The notes under the pieces were generated by a model, which was not told the origin of the DNA, made no database searches, and saw only the letters and a program-made list of their open reading frames with translations. The position numbers were made by a program, and so were the translations under genes. Below are positions 8,424 through 17,889 of a stretch of DNA of 64,000 nucleotides, piece after piece. Origin of the DNA: Pseudomonadota bacterium (GTDB lineage Bacteria > Pseudomonadota > Alphaproteobacteria > Rhizobiales > Xanthobacteraceae); contig JAEYAW010000013.1 of assembly GCA_023404675.1 (NCBI GenBank), positions 124,001 through 188,000 on the forward strand, in the 5' to 3' direction. Position 1 is the stretch's first letter. Every line of letters begins with the position of its first letter.

Positions 8424-9785
8424 ATGGCACATCATCTGGGGCATTCGCCCCCCGGCGAGAAAAAGCCGGGCCATAAGCACAAGGCCGCGCTCGCGCTGCC
8501 GGACTTCGCAAAATCCGGTCTCAAGCGTACAGGCTTCGGGACTGCCGCGCGGCAGCTCGGCCCGGGCCTGATCACCGGGGCGTCCGACGACGATCCCTCG
8601 GGCATCGGCACTTACAGTCAGGCCGGCGCGCAGCTCGGCTACGGCATCGGCTGGACCATGCTGCTGACATTCCCGCTGATGGTGGCGATCCAGGACATTT
8701 CCGCGCGTGTCGGACGCGTGACCGGCGAGGGCATCGCCAGCGCGATCTCGCGGTTCTATTCGCCGACGCTGCTGCATGGGGTGATCGTGCTGCTGTTCGT
8801 CGCCAACACCATCAACATCGCGGCCGATCTCGGGGCGATGGCCGACGCCACGAAACTGCTGATCGGGGGACCTGCGTTTCTCTATGTCGTGCTCTATGGC
8901 GGCATCTCGGTGCTCGCGCAGATCTTTCTCGACTACAAGCGCTATGTCGCCGTGCTCAAGTGGCTGACGCTGAGCCTGTTCGCTTATGTCGCCGCGCTGG
9001 CCTTTGCGAAGGTGTCGTGGTCCGACGCCGTCAAGGGCGCGCTGCTTCCGCAGGTGCAATGGAGCACGGATTACCTGACGACCGTCGTCGCGATCTTCGG
9101 CACCACCATCTCGCCGTATCTGTTTTTCTGGCAGGCTTCGCAGGAGGCGGAGGATCAGCGCATCGACGCGCGCAAGCATCCGCTGATCCACAAGCACTAC
9201 GGGGCGCGCAAGGAATTCTCGCGAATCCGCGCCGACACCGTGGTCGGCATGGGCTTCTCCAATCTCATCGCGCTGTCGATCATCGTTACCGCGGCGGCAA
9301 CGCTCAATGCCGCGGGCAAGACCGATATTCAGACCTCGGCGCAGGCGGCGGAGGCGTTGAAGCCGATCGCGGGCAGTTTCGCCGAGATCATCTTCGCGCT
9401 CGGCATCGTGGGAACGGGCCTGCTGGCGGTGCCGGTGCTCGCGGGCTCCGTCGCTTATGCGGTGGGCGAAGCGCGGCACTGGCCGGTCGGCCTCGCCCGC
9501 AAGCCGCGCGAGGCCATCTCGTTCTACAGCGTGCTGGCGCTCGCCGCCCTGATCGGCATCGGGCTGAATTTCACGCCGGTGAATCCGATCTCGGCGCTGT
9601 ACTGGTCGGCGGTGATCAACGGAGTGCTGGCTGTCCCGCTGATGGTGCTCATCATGCTGCTGGCTCATCGCCGCGACGTGATGGGCCGCTTCCGGGTGAC
9701 CGGGCCGCTGCTGTGGCTCGGCTGGCTCGCGACCGCCGTGATGGCCGTCTGCGTGGTGGCGATGGGCGCCGGATTCCTGCTTTAG
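8424..9785 (+). CDS. Nramp-family divalent metal transporter with altered metal-site motifs
   Basis: A 453-residue polytopic membrane protein with about 11 hydrophobic helices. A His/Lys-rich cytoplasmic N-terminus precedes LGPGLITGASDDDPSG, the position of the helix 1 metal motif. Classical Nramps have DPGN in helix 1 and MPH in helix 6. Here helix 1 reads DPSG, so Asn is replaced by Gly. The helix 6 region reads TTISPYLFFW, so Met is replaced by Ser and His by Tyr. These residues co-ordinate Mn/Fe in classical Nramps, so substrate preference is likely changed, possibly toward Mg or another ion. Transport of a divalent cation remains the best guess. No metal-responsive leader is visible upstream. 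Confidence 0.85.
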   Translation: MAHHLGHSPPGEKKPGHKHKAALALPDFAKSGLKRTGFGTAARQLGPGLITGASDDDPSGIGTYSQAGAQLGYGIGWTMLLTFPLMVAIQDISARVGRVTGEGIASAISRFYSPTLLHGVIVLLFVANTINIAADLGAMADATKLLIGGPAFLYVVLYGGISVLAQIFLDYKRYVAVLKWLTLSLFAYVAALAFAKVSWSDAVKGALLPQVQWSTDYLTTVVAIFGTTISPYLFFWQASQEAEDQRIDARKHPLIHKHYGARKEFSRIRADTVVGMGFSNLIALSIIVTAAATLNAAGKTDIQTSAQAAEALKPIAGSFAEIIFALGIVGTGLLAVPVLAGSVAYAVGEARHWPVGLARKPREAISFYSVLALAALIGIGLNFTPVNPISALYWSAVINGVLAVPLMVLIMLLAHRRDVMGRFRVTGPLLWLGWLATAVMAVCVVAMGAGFLL

Positions 9786-9907
9786 GGTGTTTTTCGAGCG
9801 GCTGTTTTCGCCGCCATCGCGCTCTGCTACGATCAAGCGTGATATACGTCACTTTCGGGAGCCCGCATGTGCTGCAAGTTCAGCGCGCACCCGTGAGAGG
9901 TTTGGCG

Positions 9908-10576
9908 ATGAAGTCATTTTTATTGTCGATAGTCGGCTTCGGACTCGCAACCGCGGCTTCGGCCCAGACGCCGGTGGCGGTGGTCGAGGATGTCCACGGC
10001 AAGGTGAGCGGCGCCGAATTCATGGATTACGTCGCCCCGCGACAGGTTATCAAGATCGGGGCCGGCGGCTCGGTCGTGCTGAGCTACATCAGTTCCTGCC
10101 GCCGCGAGACCATCAGCGGCATCGGCACGGTGATCGTCGGCGACGCGGAAAGCGCCGTGCATCTGGCGGACGTGAAGGCCGAGAAGGTGCCGTGCGATTC
10201 CGGGCATACCCAACTGACCGACCGCCAGGTGAACGAGACGGCCGCGACCGTGGTGCGCAGCATGGGCGCGCAGGCGTCCGGCGTTTCGCCCGAGCGCCTG
10301 ACGATCTACGGCGTGTCGCCGGTGATCGAGCCGCGCGAGCCCGGCACGCTCACCATCGAGCGGATCGACAAGGGTGTCGAGCGGCACACGTTTCAGATCA
10401 CGCCGTCGGCGCTGGTGCGCGGCAGGTTCTATGATCTCGCCAAGGCTAACCGCGCGCTGACGCCGGGTGCGACCTACATGGCGACGCTCGGCAAGCACAA
10501 GGCGATCTTTATGGTCGATGCGCGCGCGACGCCCGGCGCGACGGCGGTGATCGGCCGCCTGGTGCGGCTGGATTGA
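9908..10576 (+). CDS. Secreted FecR-like protein paired with the CHASE2 cyclase
   Basis: A 222-residue protein with a clear Sec signal peptide (MKSFLLSIVGFGLATAASA, cleavage before QTP). The next about 80 residues (PVAVVEDVHGKVSG, then VIKIGAGGSVVLSY and ISGIGTVIVG) have the short beta-strand rhythm of FecR-type domains, which read as G-x-V-x-L repeats. The rest is unassigned. The stop is only 27 bases before the adenylate cyclase gene. FecR-like periplasmic proteins are often encoded next to CHASE2 cyclases, so it may present a signal to the periplasmic CHASE2 domain. That link is inference; the FecR call is tentative. Confidence 0.65.
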   Translation: MKSFLLSIVGFGLATAASAQTPVAVVEDVHGKVSGAEFMDYVAPRQVIKIGAGGSVVLSYISSCRRETISGIGTVIVGDAESAVHLADVKAEKVPCDSGHTQLTDRQVNETAATVVRSMGAQASGVSPERLTIYGVSPVIEPREPGTLTIERIDKGVERHTFQITPSALVRGRFYDLAKANRALTPGATYMATLGKHKAIFMVDARATPGATAVIGRLVRLD

Positions 10577-10603
10577 TTGTCCCGCTCGGAATGAAGGGGC
10601 CTC

Positions 10604-12775
10604 TTGCGGTTCACGTGGGGACGAAAGGCGCGGCGTGATGCGCTGGCGATGCTCGCAGCCGCGCTCCTGTGCGGGAGCGTTTCGGCGCTGCCCGCACTCG
10701 ATTCCCTGCGCGGGCTGTCGCTGGATGCGCTGACGGCGCTGCGCTGGACGCTGTTCGGCGCGCGGCACGATCCGTCGTCGTCGCCGGTCGTGGTGATCGC
10801 CATCGACGAGGAAACCTATCGCACCCCGCCGCTGAAAGGCTCGCCGACGCTGACCTGGACCGGTGAGATCGGCCGGGTGCTGAACGCGGTGCTGGCGGGC
10901 GGCGCCAGCGTCGTCGGGTTCGATCTCGTGTTTCCCACCTCGATCGAGCAGTCCGGGATTCCGTTCGGCGAGGAGGCGCTCGGCGCGCGGCTGCGCGGGT
11001 TCGACCGCGACTGGCTGCGCGCGCTGGCGGCCGGGGCTGGCGACGGGCGGCTGGTGCTCGGCGAGGTGCTGCGCAGCGACGAGCCGATCCGGCCCGCGGC
11101 AGGGCAGCGCGTCGCCGTGCGCCAGCAGCGCAACATCCGTGCGCTCAACGTGTTCGTCGATATCGACGGCGTGGTCCGGCGCGTGCCGCTGACCTTCGCG
11201 GCGGCGGATCGGCCGATCCCTGCGATGGCGCTCGAACTGGCCGCGCGCGCCTGGCGCGCCGAGCCGCAGATCGGCGAGGACGGGGCCGTCTCGCTCGGCA
11301 GCTATCGGATTCCCTCCATCGTTCCCAACACCATGGCGCTGAACTTCGACGGCGGAGGCGCGGATATTCCGACCTACAGTTTCGGCGATCTGCGCGCCTG
11401 TGCGGAAAAGGGCGACGCGGCGTTCTTCAATCGCGCCTTCGCAGGCAAGGTGGTGCTGTTCGGCACTGTGCTGGAGGCGGAGGATCGCAAGCTCACCTCC
11501 AAGCGTTTTGCGACCGGCGACGACAGGGTGCGCGCGGCGCGCTGCGCCACCGCGCCGCCGGTGCAGCCGCCGGGAGATTTCACCCGTGCGTCGATTGCGG
11601 GCGTCTACATTCATGCGACTGCGGTGAACAATCTGCTGCGACATGATGCGGTGAGGGAGTTGCCGCGCTGGGTGCAGGCGGTCGCGGGCATTCTGTTCGC
11701 GCTGCTGGGCGCGTGCGCCGCGCGGCTGCTGTCGCCGGGTGTCGCCCTGCTGGCGTGGGCCGGATTTTCGGTGGCCTGGACGTTGATCGCGACGCTGGTT
11801 TTTCTGCCGGGACTTGCGCTGCCGCTGATCCCGCCGCTTTTGGCGGCTCTCGTGGCGTTGATCCTGATGATTGGCTTTCGCTTCGTGATCGCCGACCGGG
11901 GTGAGCGGCTGCTGCGCGCGAGTTTTTCGCTTTATCTCGCGCCGCATGTGATCGAGCAGATGGTGGCGAGCAGCAAGCCGCCCGTGCTCGGCGGCGAGAC
12001 GCGCGAGGTGACGGTGTTCTTCTCCGATCTCGCGGGCTTCTCTGCGATTGCGGAGACGCTGTCGCCCGATGGGCTGGTGAGGCTGATGAACGACTACCTG
12101 TCCGCCATGACCGACGTGATCGAGGCCCATGGCGGCTACGTCGACAAGTATATCGGCGATTCCATCGTGGCGGTGTTCGGCGCGCCGGTGGATGATCCCG
12201 ACCATGCGCGTCATGCCGCGCTGGCCGCGCTGGGCTGCCGCGACCGGCTGGCGGAACTGAACGTAGCCGCGCAGGCGTTTCAGGGGCGGCAACTGGTCCA
12301 GCGCATGGGGTTGAATTCGGGGCCGGCGCTGGTCGGCAATATCGGCTCGCGTCGCCGTTTCAATTATTCGGTGATGGGGGACGTGGTGAACGTCGCCTCC
12401 CGGCTCGAAGGGGCGAACAAATTCTACGGCACCACGATCATCGCGTCCGAACAGACGATGGCGAGCACCGGAGAAGGCCTCGTCTGGCGCGAACTGGATT
12501 CCGTCCGGGTGATGGGACGCTCGCTGCCGCTGCGGATCTTCGAGCTTGTGGGACCATCTGCGGAGGTCGGCGACGCGGACCGGAGCGTCCTGGCGTCCTA
12601 TGCCGAAGGGCTGGCGCATTGGCGTGCAGGCGAATTCGCGCAGGCCGCGCGAAGCTTTTCAGCGACAGCGGAGCACGATACGCCGTCGGCAAAGTTCGTC
12701 CAGCGGGCGGATGCGATGGTGGCAGCGCCTCCCGGCCCAGGCTGGGAGCCCGTCAACACGCTCGACAGTAAATAG
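10604..12775 (+). CDS. CHASE2-domain class III adenylate/guanylate cyclase
   Basis: A membrane-bound receptor cyclase of 723 residues. Order: first transmembrane helix (residues 15-35), extracytoplasmic CHASE2 sensor (about 40-345), two or three transmembrane helices (about 350-430), then a cytosolic class III cyclase domain (about 455-640). The metal aspartates sit in VTVFFSDLAGFS and YIGDSIVAVFGAP. The purine and transition-state segment is FNYSVMGDVVNVASRLEGA. It is expected to make cAMP in response to a periplasmic cue. The start is a TTG at 10604 with AAGGGG just upstream; an ATG at 10649 is the alternative but would trim the first helix. The gene ends 1 base before the convergent TIGR02186 gene. 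Confidence 0.9.
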   Translation: MRFTWGRKARRDALAMLAAALLCGSVSALPALDSLRGLSLDALTALRWTLFGARHDPSSSPVVVIAIDEETYRTPPLKGSPTLTWTGEIGRVLNAVLAGGASVVGFDLVFPTSIEQSGIPFGEEALGARLRGFDRDWLRALAAGAGDGRLVLGEVLRSDEPIRPAAGQRVAVRQQRNIRALNVFVDIDGVVRRVPLTFAAADRPIPAMALELAARAWRAEPQIGEDGAVSLGSYRIPSIVPNTMALNFDGGGADIPTYSFGDLRACAEKGDAAFFNRAFAGKVVLFGTVLEAEDRKLTSKRFATGDDRVRAARCATAPPVQPPGDFTRASIAGVYIHATAVNNLLRHDAVRELPRWVQAVAGILFALLGACAARLLSPGVALLAWAGFSVAWTLIATLVFLPGLALPLIPPLLAALVALILMIGFRFVIADRGERLLRASFSLYLAPHVIEQMVASSKPPVLGGETREVTVFFSDLAGFSAIAETLSPDGLVRLMNDYLSAMTDVIEAHGGYVDKYIGDSIVAVFGAPVDDPDHARHAALAALGCRDRLAELNVAAQAFQGRQLVQRMGLNSGPALVGNIGSRRRFNYSVMGDVVNVASRLEGANKFYGTTIIASEQTMASTGEGLVWRELDSVRVMGRSLPLRIFELVGPSAEVGDADRSVLASYAEGLAHWRAGEFAQAARSFSATAEHDTPSAKFVQRADAMVAAPPGPGWEPVNTLDSK

Positions 12776-12776
12776 A

Positions 12777-13562
12777 TCAATCCCGGCGGAACACGACCGA
12801 GGCGAGCCAGCCGGTCGCCAGCGCCATCATGGCGGTGGCGAGCCCGTAAAGCAGGCCATAGCTGCGCGCGGCGTTCGCGACGAATTGCTCGAAGCCGACC
12901 TTGACGATCTCGAAGGCGGTGTCGGTGCGGGCCACCATGGCGCCCTTCGCCAGCAGCTTGATGTCCACCGAATAGGTGCCGATGGGCACTTCGGCGGGAA
13001 GCGGAATGCTGGTCCGGAACAGCGTCGGGGTCAGGAAGGTCACCGCCGAGGTGTTCTCGCGGTAGAGGCCGTGTTCCTTGCGCAGCCGGATGAAGGCCTG
13101 CCGGAACGGATCGGTCGAAACCGTATCGGCGAAATCCGGCCCGACCCGCTGCAGCAGGATCACGTTGTTAAGGCCGAGCTGGAGACGGCGCAGCACGTCG
13201 GGCGGGGCGACCTCGTTCAGAGGGCGGTTGGCGAACACCGAGAGATAGGTCGGCACGGCCAGGAACTGGCGAGCCTCCGTGTTCAGCCAGATGCCGAAGC
13301 GCCGTTCCTTGCGCCGTGTCGTCAGGTTCGCACGCGGGCCGGCGACGGTGACGACGATGTCGTAGTCCGGCGACGGTCCCGCCTGCCCGTTGCCGTCGCG
13401 CTCGACCGCGCCGAACAGCACCAGTTCCTCGCCGATATAGTTCGGCGTCACGGTGACGCGGTGGTTCGAGACCGACGCGATCAGCCGTTCCGCCCGTGCA
13501 GACGTCGTGGTCAGCGCGCAGGCCGCGAGGATGACGGAGAGGCTGGCCAGCGTGCGCCTCAT
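12777..13562 (-). CDS. TIGR02186 family membrane-anchored periplasmic protein
   Basis: A 261-residue protein with an N-terminal signal peptide (MRRTLASLSVILAACALTTTS, cut near ARA), a beta-rich periplasmic body (TPNYIGEELVLFGAVERDG) and a C-terminal transmembrane helix (LLYGLATAMMALATGWLASVVF) ending in Arg-Arg-Asp. This matches the conserved family TIGR02186, of unknown function and usually next to a TauE/SafE exporter. Its ATG overlaps the stop of the TauE gene by 4 bases, so the two are translationally coupled and probably form one export unit. Confidence 0.85.
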   Translation of the reverse strand: MRRTLASLSVILAACALTTTSARAERLIASVSNHRVTVTPNYIGEELVLFGAVERDGNGQAGPSPDYDIVVTVAGPRANLTTRRKERRFGIWLNTEARQFLAVPTYLSVFANRPLNEVAPPDVLRRLQLGLNNVILLQRVGPDFADTVSTDPFRQAFIRLRKEHGLYRENTSAVTFLTPTLFRTSIPLPAEVPIGTYSVDIKLLAKGAMVARTDTAFEIVKVGFEQFVANAARSYGLLYGLATAMMALATGWLASVVFRRD

Positions 13563-14479
13563 CCCAGAATCTCGACATCGCGGACGGTGTAGGGATCGGC
13601 GGGTTTGATCGCCAGTTCGACGGCGAAGCGGATGCCCACGGCGAGGATCAGGAGGCCCAGCAGCACCCGCAGGTGTTCGCCGCGAATGTTCTGCCCCGCG
13701 CGCGCGCCGAACTGCGCGCCGATCACGCCGCCGATCATCAGCATCAGCGCCAGCACCGCGTCGACGAGATGGTTGGTCGCCGCGTGCATCACGATCGCGA
13801 ACGTCATCGTGACCAGCGTCATCACCATCGAGGTGCCGATCACCGTCGAGGTCGGCACCCGCAGCAGATAGATCAGCGCGGGAACCAGGATGAACCCGCC
13901 GCCGATGCCCATCACCGAGCCGATGAAGCCGATGAACAGTCCGATGCCGATCACCGGAATCACGGAGAGGTAGATCTTGGACCGCTTGAACCGCATCTTC
14001 AGCGGCAGGCCGTGAATCCAGCCATGGCTTCCCGGCCGCCGCAGCGAGACGCCGCGCTTCACCTTGCGGATAGCGCCGACGCCCTCCCACAGCATCGTAC
14101 CGCCGACGCTGGTGAGCAGGACGACGTAGGAGAGGGCGATGGTGAGATCGAGCTGGCCGATCTGGCGCAGCAGGGTGAATACCCAGACGCCGAGCGCCGT
14201 GCCCGCGACGCTGCCGATCAGCAGCACCACGGCGAGCGCCGGATCGATCGCGCGCCGCCGCCAGTAGCTCAGCGCGCCGGAAAACGAGGAGGCGGCGATA
14301 TGGCTGGTGACGGAGGCGACCGAGACGGCCGGGCTGATGCCGATGAAGATCAGCAGCGGCGTCATCAGGAAGCCGCCGCCGATGCCGAACATGCCCGACA
14401 CGAAGCCGACGGCCAGCCCCATCGCGAGAATGAGCAGGACGTTGACGGGCAGATCCGCGATCGGAAGATAAATCTGCAC
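13559..14479 (-). CDS. TauE/SafE family sulfite or organosulfonate exporter
   Basis: A 306-residue integral membrane protein with about 8 helices in two homologous halves. The repeated family signature appears as GFVSGMFGIGGGFLMTPLL near residue 30 and as GFIGSVMGIGGGFILVPAL near residue 195. TauE/SafE proteins export sulfite, sulfoacetate or related anions. The cytoplasmic loop KRGVSLRRPGSHGWIHGLPL between halves is typical of the group paired with TIGR02186. The gene is first in a two-gene minus-strand operon. Confidence 0.9.
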   Translation of the reverse strand: MQIYLPIADLPVNVLLILAMGLAVGFVSGMFGIGGGFLMTPLLIFIGISPAVSVASVTSHIAASSFSGALSYWRRRAIDPALAVVLLIGSVAGTALGVWVFTLLRQIGQLDLTIALSYVVLLTSVGGTMLWEGVGAIRKVKRGVSLRRPGSHGWIHGLPLKMRFKRSKIYLSVIPVIGIGLFIGFIGSVMGIGGGFILVPALIYLLRVPTSTVIGTSMVMTLVTMTFAIVMHAATNHLVDAVLALMLMIGGVIGAQFGARAGQNIRGEHLRVLLGLLILAVGIRFAVELAIKPADPYTVRDVEILG

Positions 14480-14622
14480 GAGCGGCTTCGGCTTTCAGGT
14501 CGAATGCGACAGATGTCGCTTTGCGCCTGCATAGCCGAATTGATCTTCAGTAAAAGCTAAAGATTCACGGAAGCTGAAGTTTTTCGGCCCCGTTGCGCTC
14601 CCGCCTCAGCGGACGCGCGCCG

Positions 14623-17600
14623 TCATTTCGCCGGGCGCGCCTGCGCCGTGGTCGATTTCGCGGGGCGCTTGGCTTCGCGGGCGTGATCCCATCCGCCGGC
14701 CGGCACCGCGACGTTGATCGCATCGTCCGGCTGCTTCTCGACGACGAAGGTCTGGATCGCGAGCCTGGCGGCGGCGAGCGACTGCGGGTCGAGCCGCTTG
14801 GCGACATCGTCGCGCTTGAGACCGGCGTCGGCGTCGCCCTGCGCGGCTGCGAGGCTGAACCACTTGAAGGACTCGGCGAGGTTCTGTTCGACGCCGATGC
14901 CGCGCGCATAGAGGATGCCGAGATTGAACTGGCTGTCGGCGACGCCGCGCTCGGCCGCCTTGCGGAACCATTGCGAGGCGCTGCGATAGTTTGCGCCGTT
15001 GCCGCCCCCGTCGGCGTCCAGCACCGCGAGATTGTGCATGGCCTTGGCGTTGCCGCGGTCGGCCGCCTGCATGTAGTAGCGGCGGGCGGCGGCGAGATCC
15101 TTTTTCACGCTGATGCCCTTCTCGTAGAAGGTGCCCATGCGGAACATGGCGGGCACGATGCCGCCCTGCGCGGATCGCTCGAACCACTTGGCGGCTTCGT
15201 CGAGACTGACGGCGACGTCGCGCCCCTCCGCATAACGGACCGCGATCTCGTAGGCGGCTGCCGGATCGCCCTTGAGCGCGGCGGCGCGCAGGTTCGGACC
15301 GGCCACGCCATCGGCCAGCGTCTCGGTCGGGGGGATCGCCACGAATGACGGCTTCGCCGGCGCACGGACGGCGACGTCAGGGATCGAGCCCGTCACGTCG
15401 GACTGCGCCGGTTCAGGGCGCGGCTCGGGCGGGACCTGCAGGCCGGACTGCCGGTTGAGCGGCATCGGCGAGGTCATGGACGGCTGAGGCACGGCCGCGG
15501 GCGGCGTTGCGGCGGGCGGCGTGCCGGACTCGGATTGCGGCTCCGGCTCGTCCTCGAGGTCCGGAGACATCAGCTGATGGTGGGCCTGATCGGAAATGCT
15601 CGGGCTGAACATGTCCATCACGAACTTGGCCGAGCCGAGGACGATCACGACGACGCTGGCCGCAACGAGCAGCGAGCGGATCTTCGAGCCCAGCGTCGAT
15701 GGCGGTTCAACCGGCTCCACGGCGGGCCTGATTTCGGCCCGGATGGGAGCGGCCGGTGCGGGCTTGGGCGCAGCCGCTTTGGCAGGCGCGACAGCAGGCT
15801 CTGCCGGGCTCGCCTGTGCGGCCTTCCGGGTGAGTCCTGCAAGGAAGCTGCTCCGGCTCTTTTTCTCCGGAGGGGGCGCAGCGGCGGCCGCCGCCTGGGC
15901 GGCGCGGCGCGCGGCCGCGATGAAGTTGGAAGGATTTTGCGGCTCGGCCTGCGGCGCGGCGGTGCCGGCTTCGGCAGCCGCGATCCGCTCGGCCGGCGAC
16001 GACGGACGTCGGGTTCCGGGCTCCAGCGGATGATCCGGCGGAAGCGTCGGATTGATCGGGGCGCGGGGCGCGGATGCCGGACCCGGCTCGCGCGGGATCA
16101 TGATGTCGCTAAGGCTGCGTGCGGGAGCCGCCGGCTGGAGCGGGGGCGCATCCTCGGCCTGCGGCATCGAGGGATTCGGCAGTTCGGGCCGTGCGGCGGG
16201 CGGCGCTGCCATCGCGGGAGCGGCCGGGCGTTCCGGATGCGACGGAGCGGGGCGGGCTGTGCGCAGGTCGCCTTCGATCGAGGAGAGCCGGTCGACCACA
16301 TGGCCGAGCGTGTTGTGCAGAACCTCCAGCGCGTCCTGGGTCTGGCGGTCCTTCTCGGTCTGCGAGAATCGCATGTCCGAGAGTTCGCGCCGGATCACGT
16401 CCATCACTGCGGGGGCGTTGTGGTATCCGGCCTGGGGCGCGTCGGCGAGCGCCGCAAGGCTCGAACGCTGGCTTTCAAGATGCCGCAGGATGTCCGCAAG
16501 ACCCGTCTCCACGCGGGAGAGGTGGCTGCCCCCCGTGCTGGTCGCTTCGAGACGCTCCAGCAGATGACCGATGCGCTGTTCGAGATGCGCCAGCGTGGAC
16601 GGACCATCGTGCCCGACCTGGAGATTATCGATGCGGTCCGACAGCGCGCGCAGCGAGGTCTCGATCGCGGCGGTGTCGTTGAAGGCCGGCTGGCTGCGTT
16701 CCAGCGTCGAGGTCAGCGTCGAAATCCGTTGCTCCAGCGCGGACAGCGCTTCGCCGTGGCCGCTGCTGAGGACGATCTGATCGACCTTTGCGCCGAGCGT
16801 GCGGATGTCGTCGCCGAGGCGCGAGAGGGCTTCGCTGGACGCCACGGTCGCGGCGATGCCGCGCATGGCCGAGATGGCGTCCTCGAGCTGGCGGATCGTA
16901 CCGGGGTCTTCGCTGTTGCGGATGATGGTGTCGAGCTTGGCCCCGAGGCTGCGGAGCGCCTCGTCGTAGCCGGTGAGCTGCTCGGCGGGCGTCAGCGAGC
17001 GGACGACGTCGCGGATATCGACCAGGGCCTGCTCGATCGGAGCCAGAACGCTTTGATCCAGCGTGGCCTGCCGGCCCTCGTCGATGCGTTGGCCGAGCGA
17101 GCGGATCTCGCTTTCCAGCGATTCGATGGCCTTGCGCGGCAGGGCCTCGGTCATGGCCTGACGGATTTCCGCCAGTTCGCTGCGGAACGCCGCAATCGAT
17201 TCCTCGACGTCCGGCCGGCGCAGCGAGTCGATCTGGCTGGTGATATGAATGAGCTGCCGCTCAAGCGACGAGAAGTCCGGGCCGGGGGCTTTCTCGGCCG
17301 GGCGGGCCGCATGCGGAGCCGCCATGCGGGGCTGCGGCCCGCCGTAACCTTCCAGCTCGTTCTGGCGGGCCGAAATCTCGGCGATGGCGAAATCGAGCGA
17401 GTCGGGGCTCAGCGGCGGCGACGCGCTGTAAACCCGGCTGGCGGCGTGTTCGACGGCATCGATGCTCGGCGCGACATGGGGCTGATCATAACGAGGCTGA
17501 TCAAAACGGGGCTGCGCATACGCGGGTGGCACGGTTTCGCGCGCGGCGCTGCGCGTGACCGAAATCTGCGACAGGCGGGCGTCGAGGCGGGCAATCGCCT

Positions 17601-17889
17601 CGTTGAGCTGGCGCGCCACGCCACCTGTGTCGGGCGGAACGGGCGTCGCCGTCCGGGAAATCAGGTCGATCTGGCGGGTGATGGCGTCCAGCCGGCTGTG
17701 GATGTCGGCGACGTCGGGCGCTCCGCGCGTGGGGCGGCCATGACCGGCGTCCGTGGCCGGCCGCTGGGGCGCGCCCATGGCGGCGTTGACCCACTGGCTC
17801 AGGGGCATGCCGCTGCGCTGCGAGGGCTGGGTCGCCTCGCGCCCTGCGGCGTCACCCGCTTCGGAACTCCACGATACGCGCGAATTCAT
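14623..17889 (-). CDS. PodJ-like polar organiser: coiled coil, one membrane helix, Sel1 repeats
   Basis: About 1088 residues. The N-terminus (MNSRVSWSSEAGD, then MPLSQWVNAAMG) has the short motif seen at the start of alphaproteobacterial PodJ-like proteins. A long coiled-coil zone of repeated short segments follows (residues about 60-560), then a Pro/Ala-rich linker and a single transmembrane helix (LLVAASVVVIVLGSAKFVMDMF, near residue 755). The C-terminal periplasmic part has about four Sel1/TPR-like repeats (AAKWFERSAQGGIVPAMFRM, ASQWFRKAAERGVADSQFNL). PodJ of Caulobacter has the same order and sets polar identity. The 17889 start is chosen by family resemblance; MAPDRTPDHS at 17919, with a better Shine-Dalgarno, is possible. 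The gene stands alone. Confidence 0.75.
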   Translation of the reverse strand: MNSRVSWSSEAGDAAGREATQPSQRSGMPLSQWVNAAMGAPQRPATDAGHGRPTRGAPDVADIHSRLDAITRQIDLISRTATPVPPDTGGVARQLNEAIARLDARLSQISVTRSAARETVPPAYAQPRFDQPRYDQPHVAPSIDAVEHAASRVYSASPPLSPDSLDFAIAEISARQNELEGYGGPQPRMAAPHAARPAEKAPGPDFSSLERQLIHITSQIDSLRRPDVEESIAAFRSELAEIRQAMTEALPRKAIESLESEIRSLGQRIDEGRQATLDQSVLAPIEQALVDIRDVVRSLTPAEQLTGYDEALRSLGAKLDTIIRNSEDPGTIRQLEDAISAMRGIAATVASSEALSRLGDDIRTLGAKVDQIVLSSGHGEALSALEQRISTLTSTLERSQPAFNDTAAIETSLRALSDRIDNLQVGHDGPSTLAHLEQRIGHLLERLEATSTGGSHLSRVETGLADILRHLESQRSSLAALADAPQAGYHNAPAVMDVIRRELSDMRFSQTEKDRQTQDALEVLHNTLGHVVDRLSSIEGDLRTARPAPSHPERPAAPAMAAPPAARPELPNPSMPQAEDAPPLQPAAPARSLSDIMIPREPGPASAPRAPINPTLPPDHPLEPGTRRPSSPAERIAAAEAGTAAPQAEPQNPSNFIAAARRAAQAAAAAAPPPEKKSRSSFLAGLTRKAAQASPAEPAVAPAKAAAPKPAPAAPIRAEIRPAVEPVEPPSTLGSKIRSLLVAASVVVIVLGSAKFVMDMFSPSISDQAHHQLMSPDLEDEPEPQSESGTPPAATPPAAVPQPSMTSPMPLNRQSGLQVPPEPRPEPAQSDVTGSIPDVAVRAPAKPSFVAIPPTETLADGVAGPNLRAAALKGDPAAAYEIAVRYAEGRDVAVSLDEAAKWFERSAQGGIVPAMFRMGTFYEKGISVKKDLAAARRYYMQAADRGNAKAMHNLAVLDADGGGNGANYRSASQWFRKAAERGVADSQFNLGILYARGIGVEQNLAESFKWFSLAAAQGDADAGLKRDDVAKRLDPQSLAAARLAIQTFVVEKQPDDAINVAVPAGGWDHAREAKRPAKSTTAQARPAK

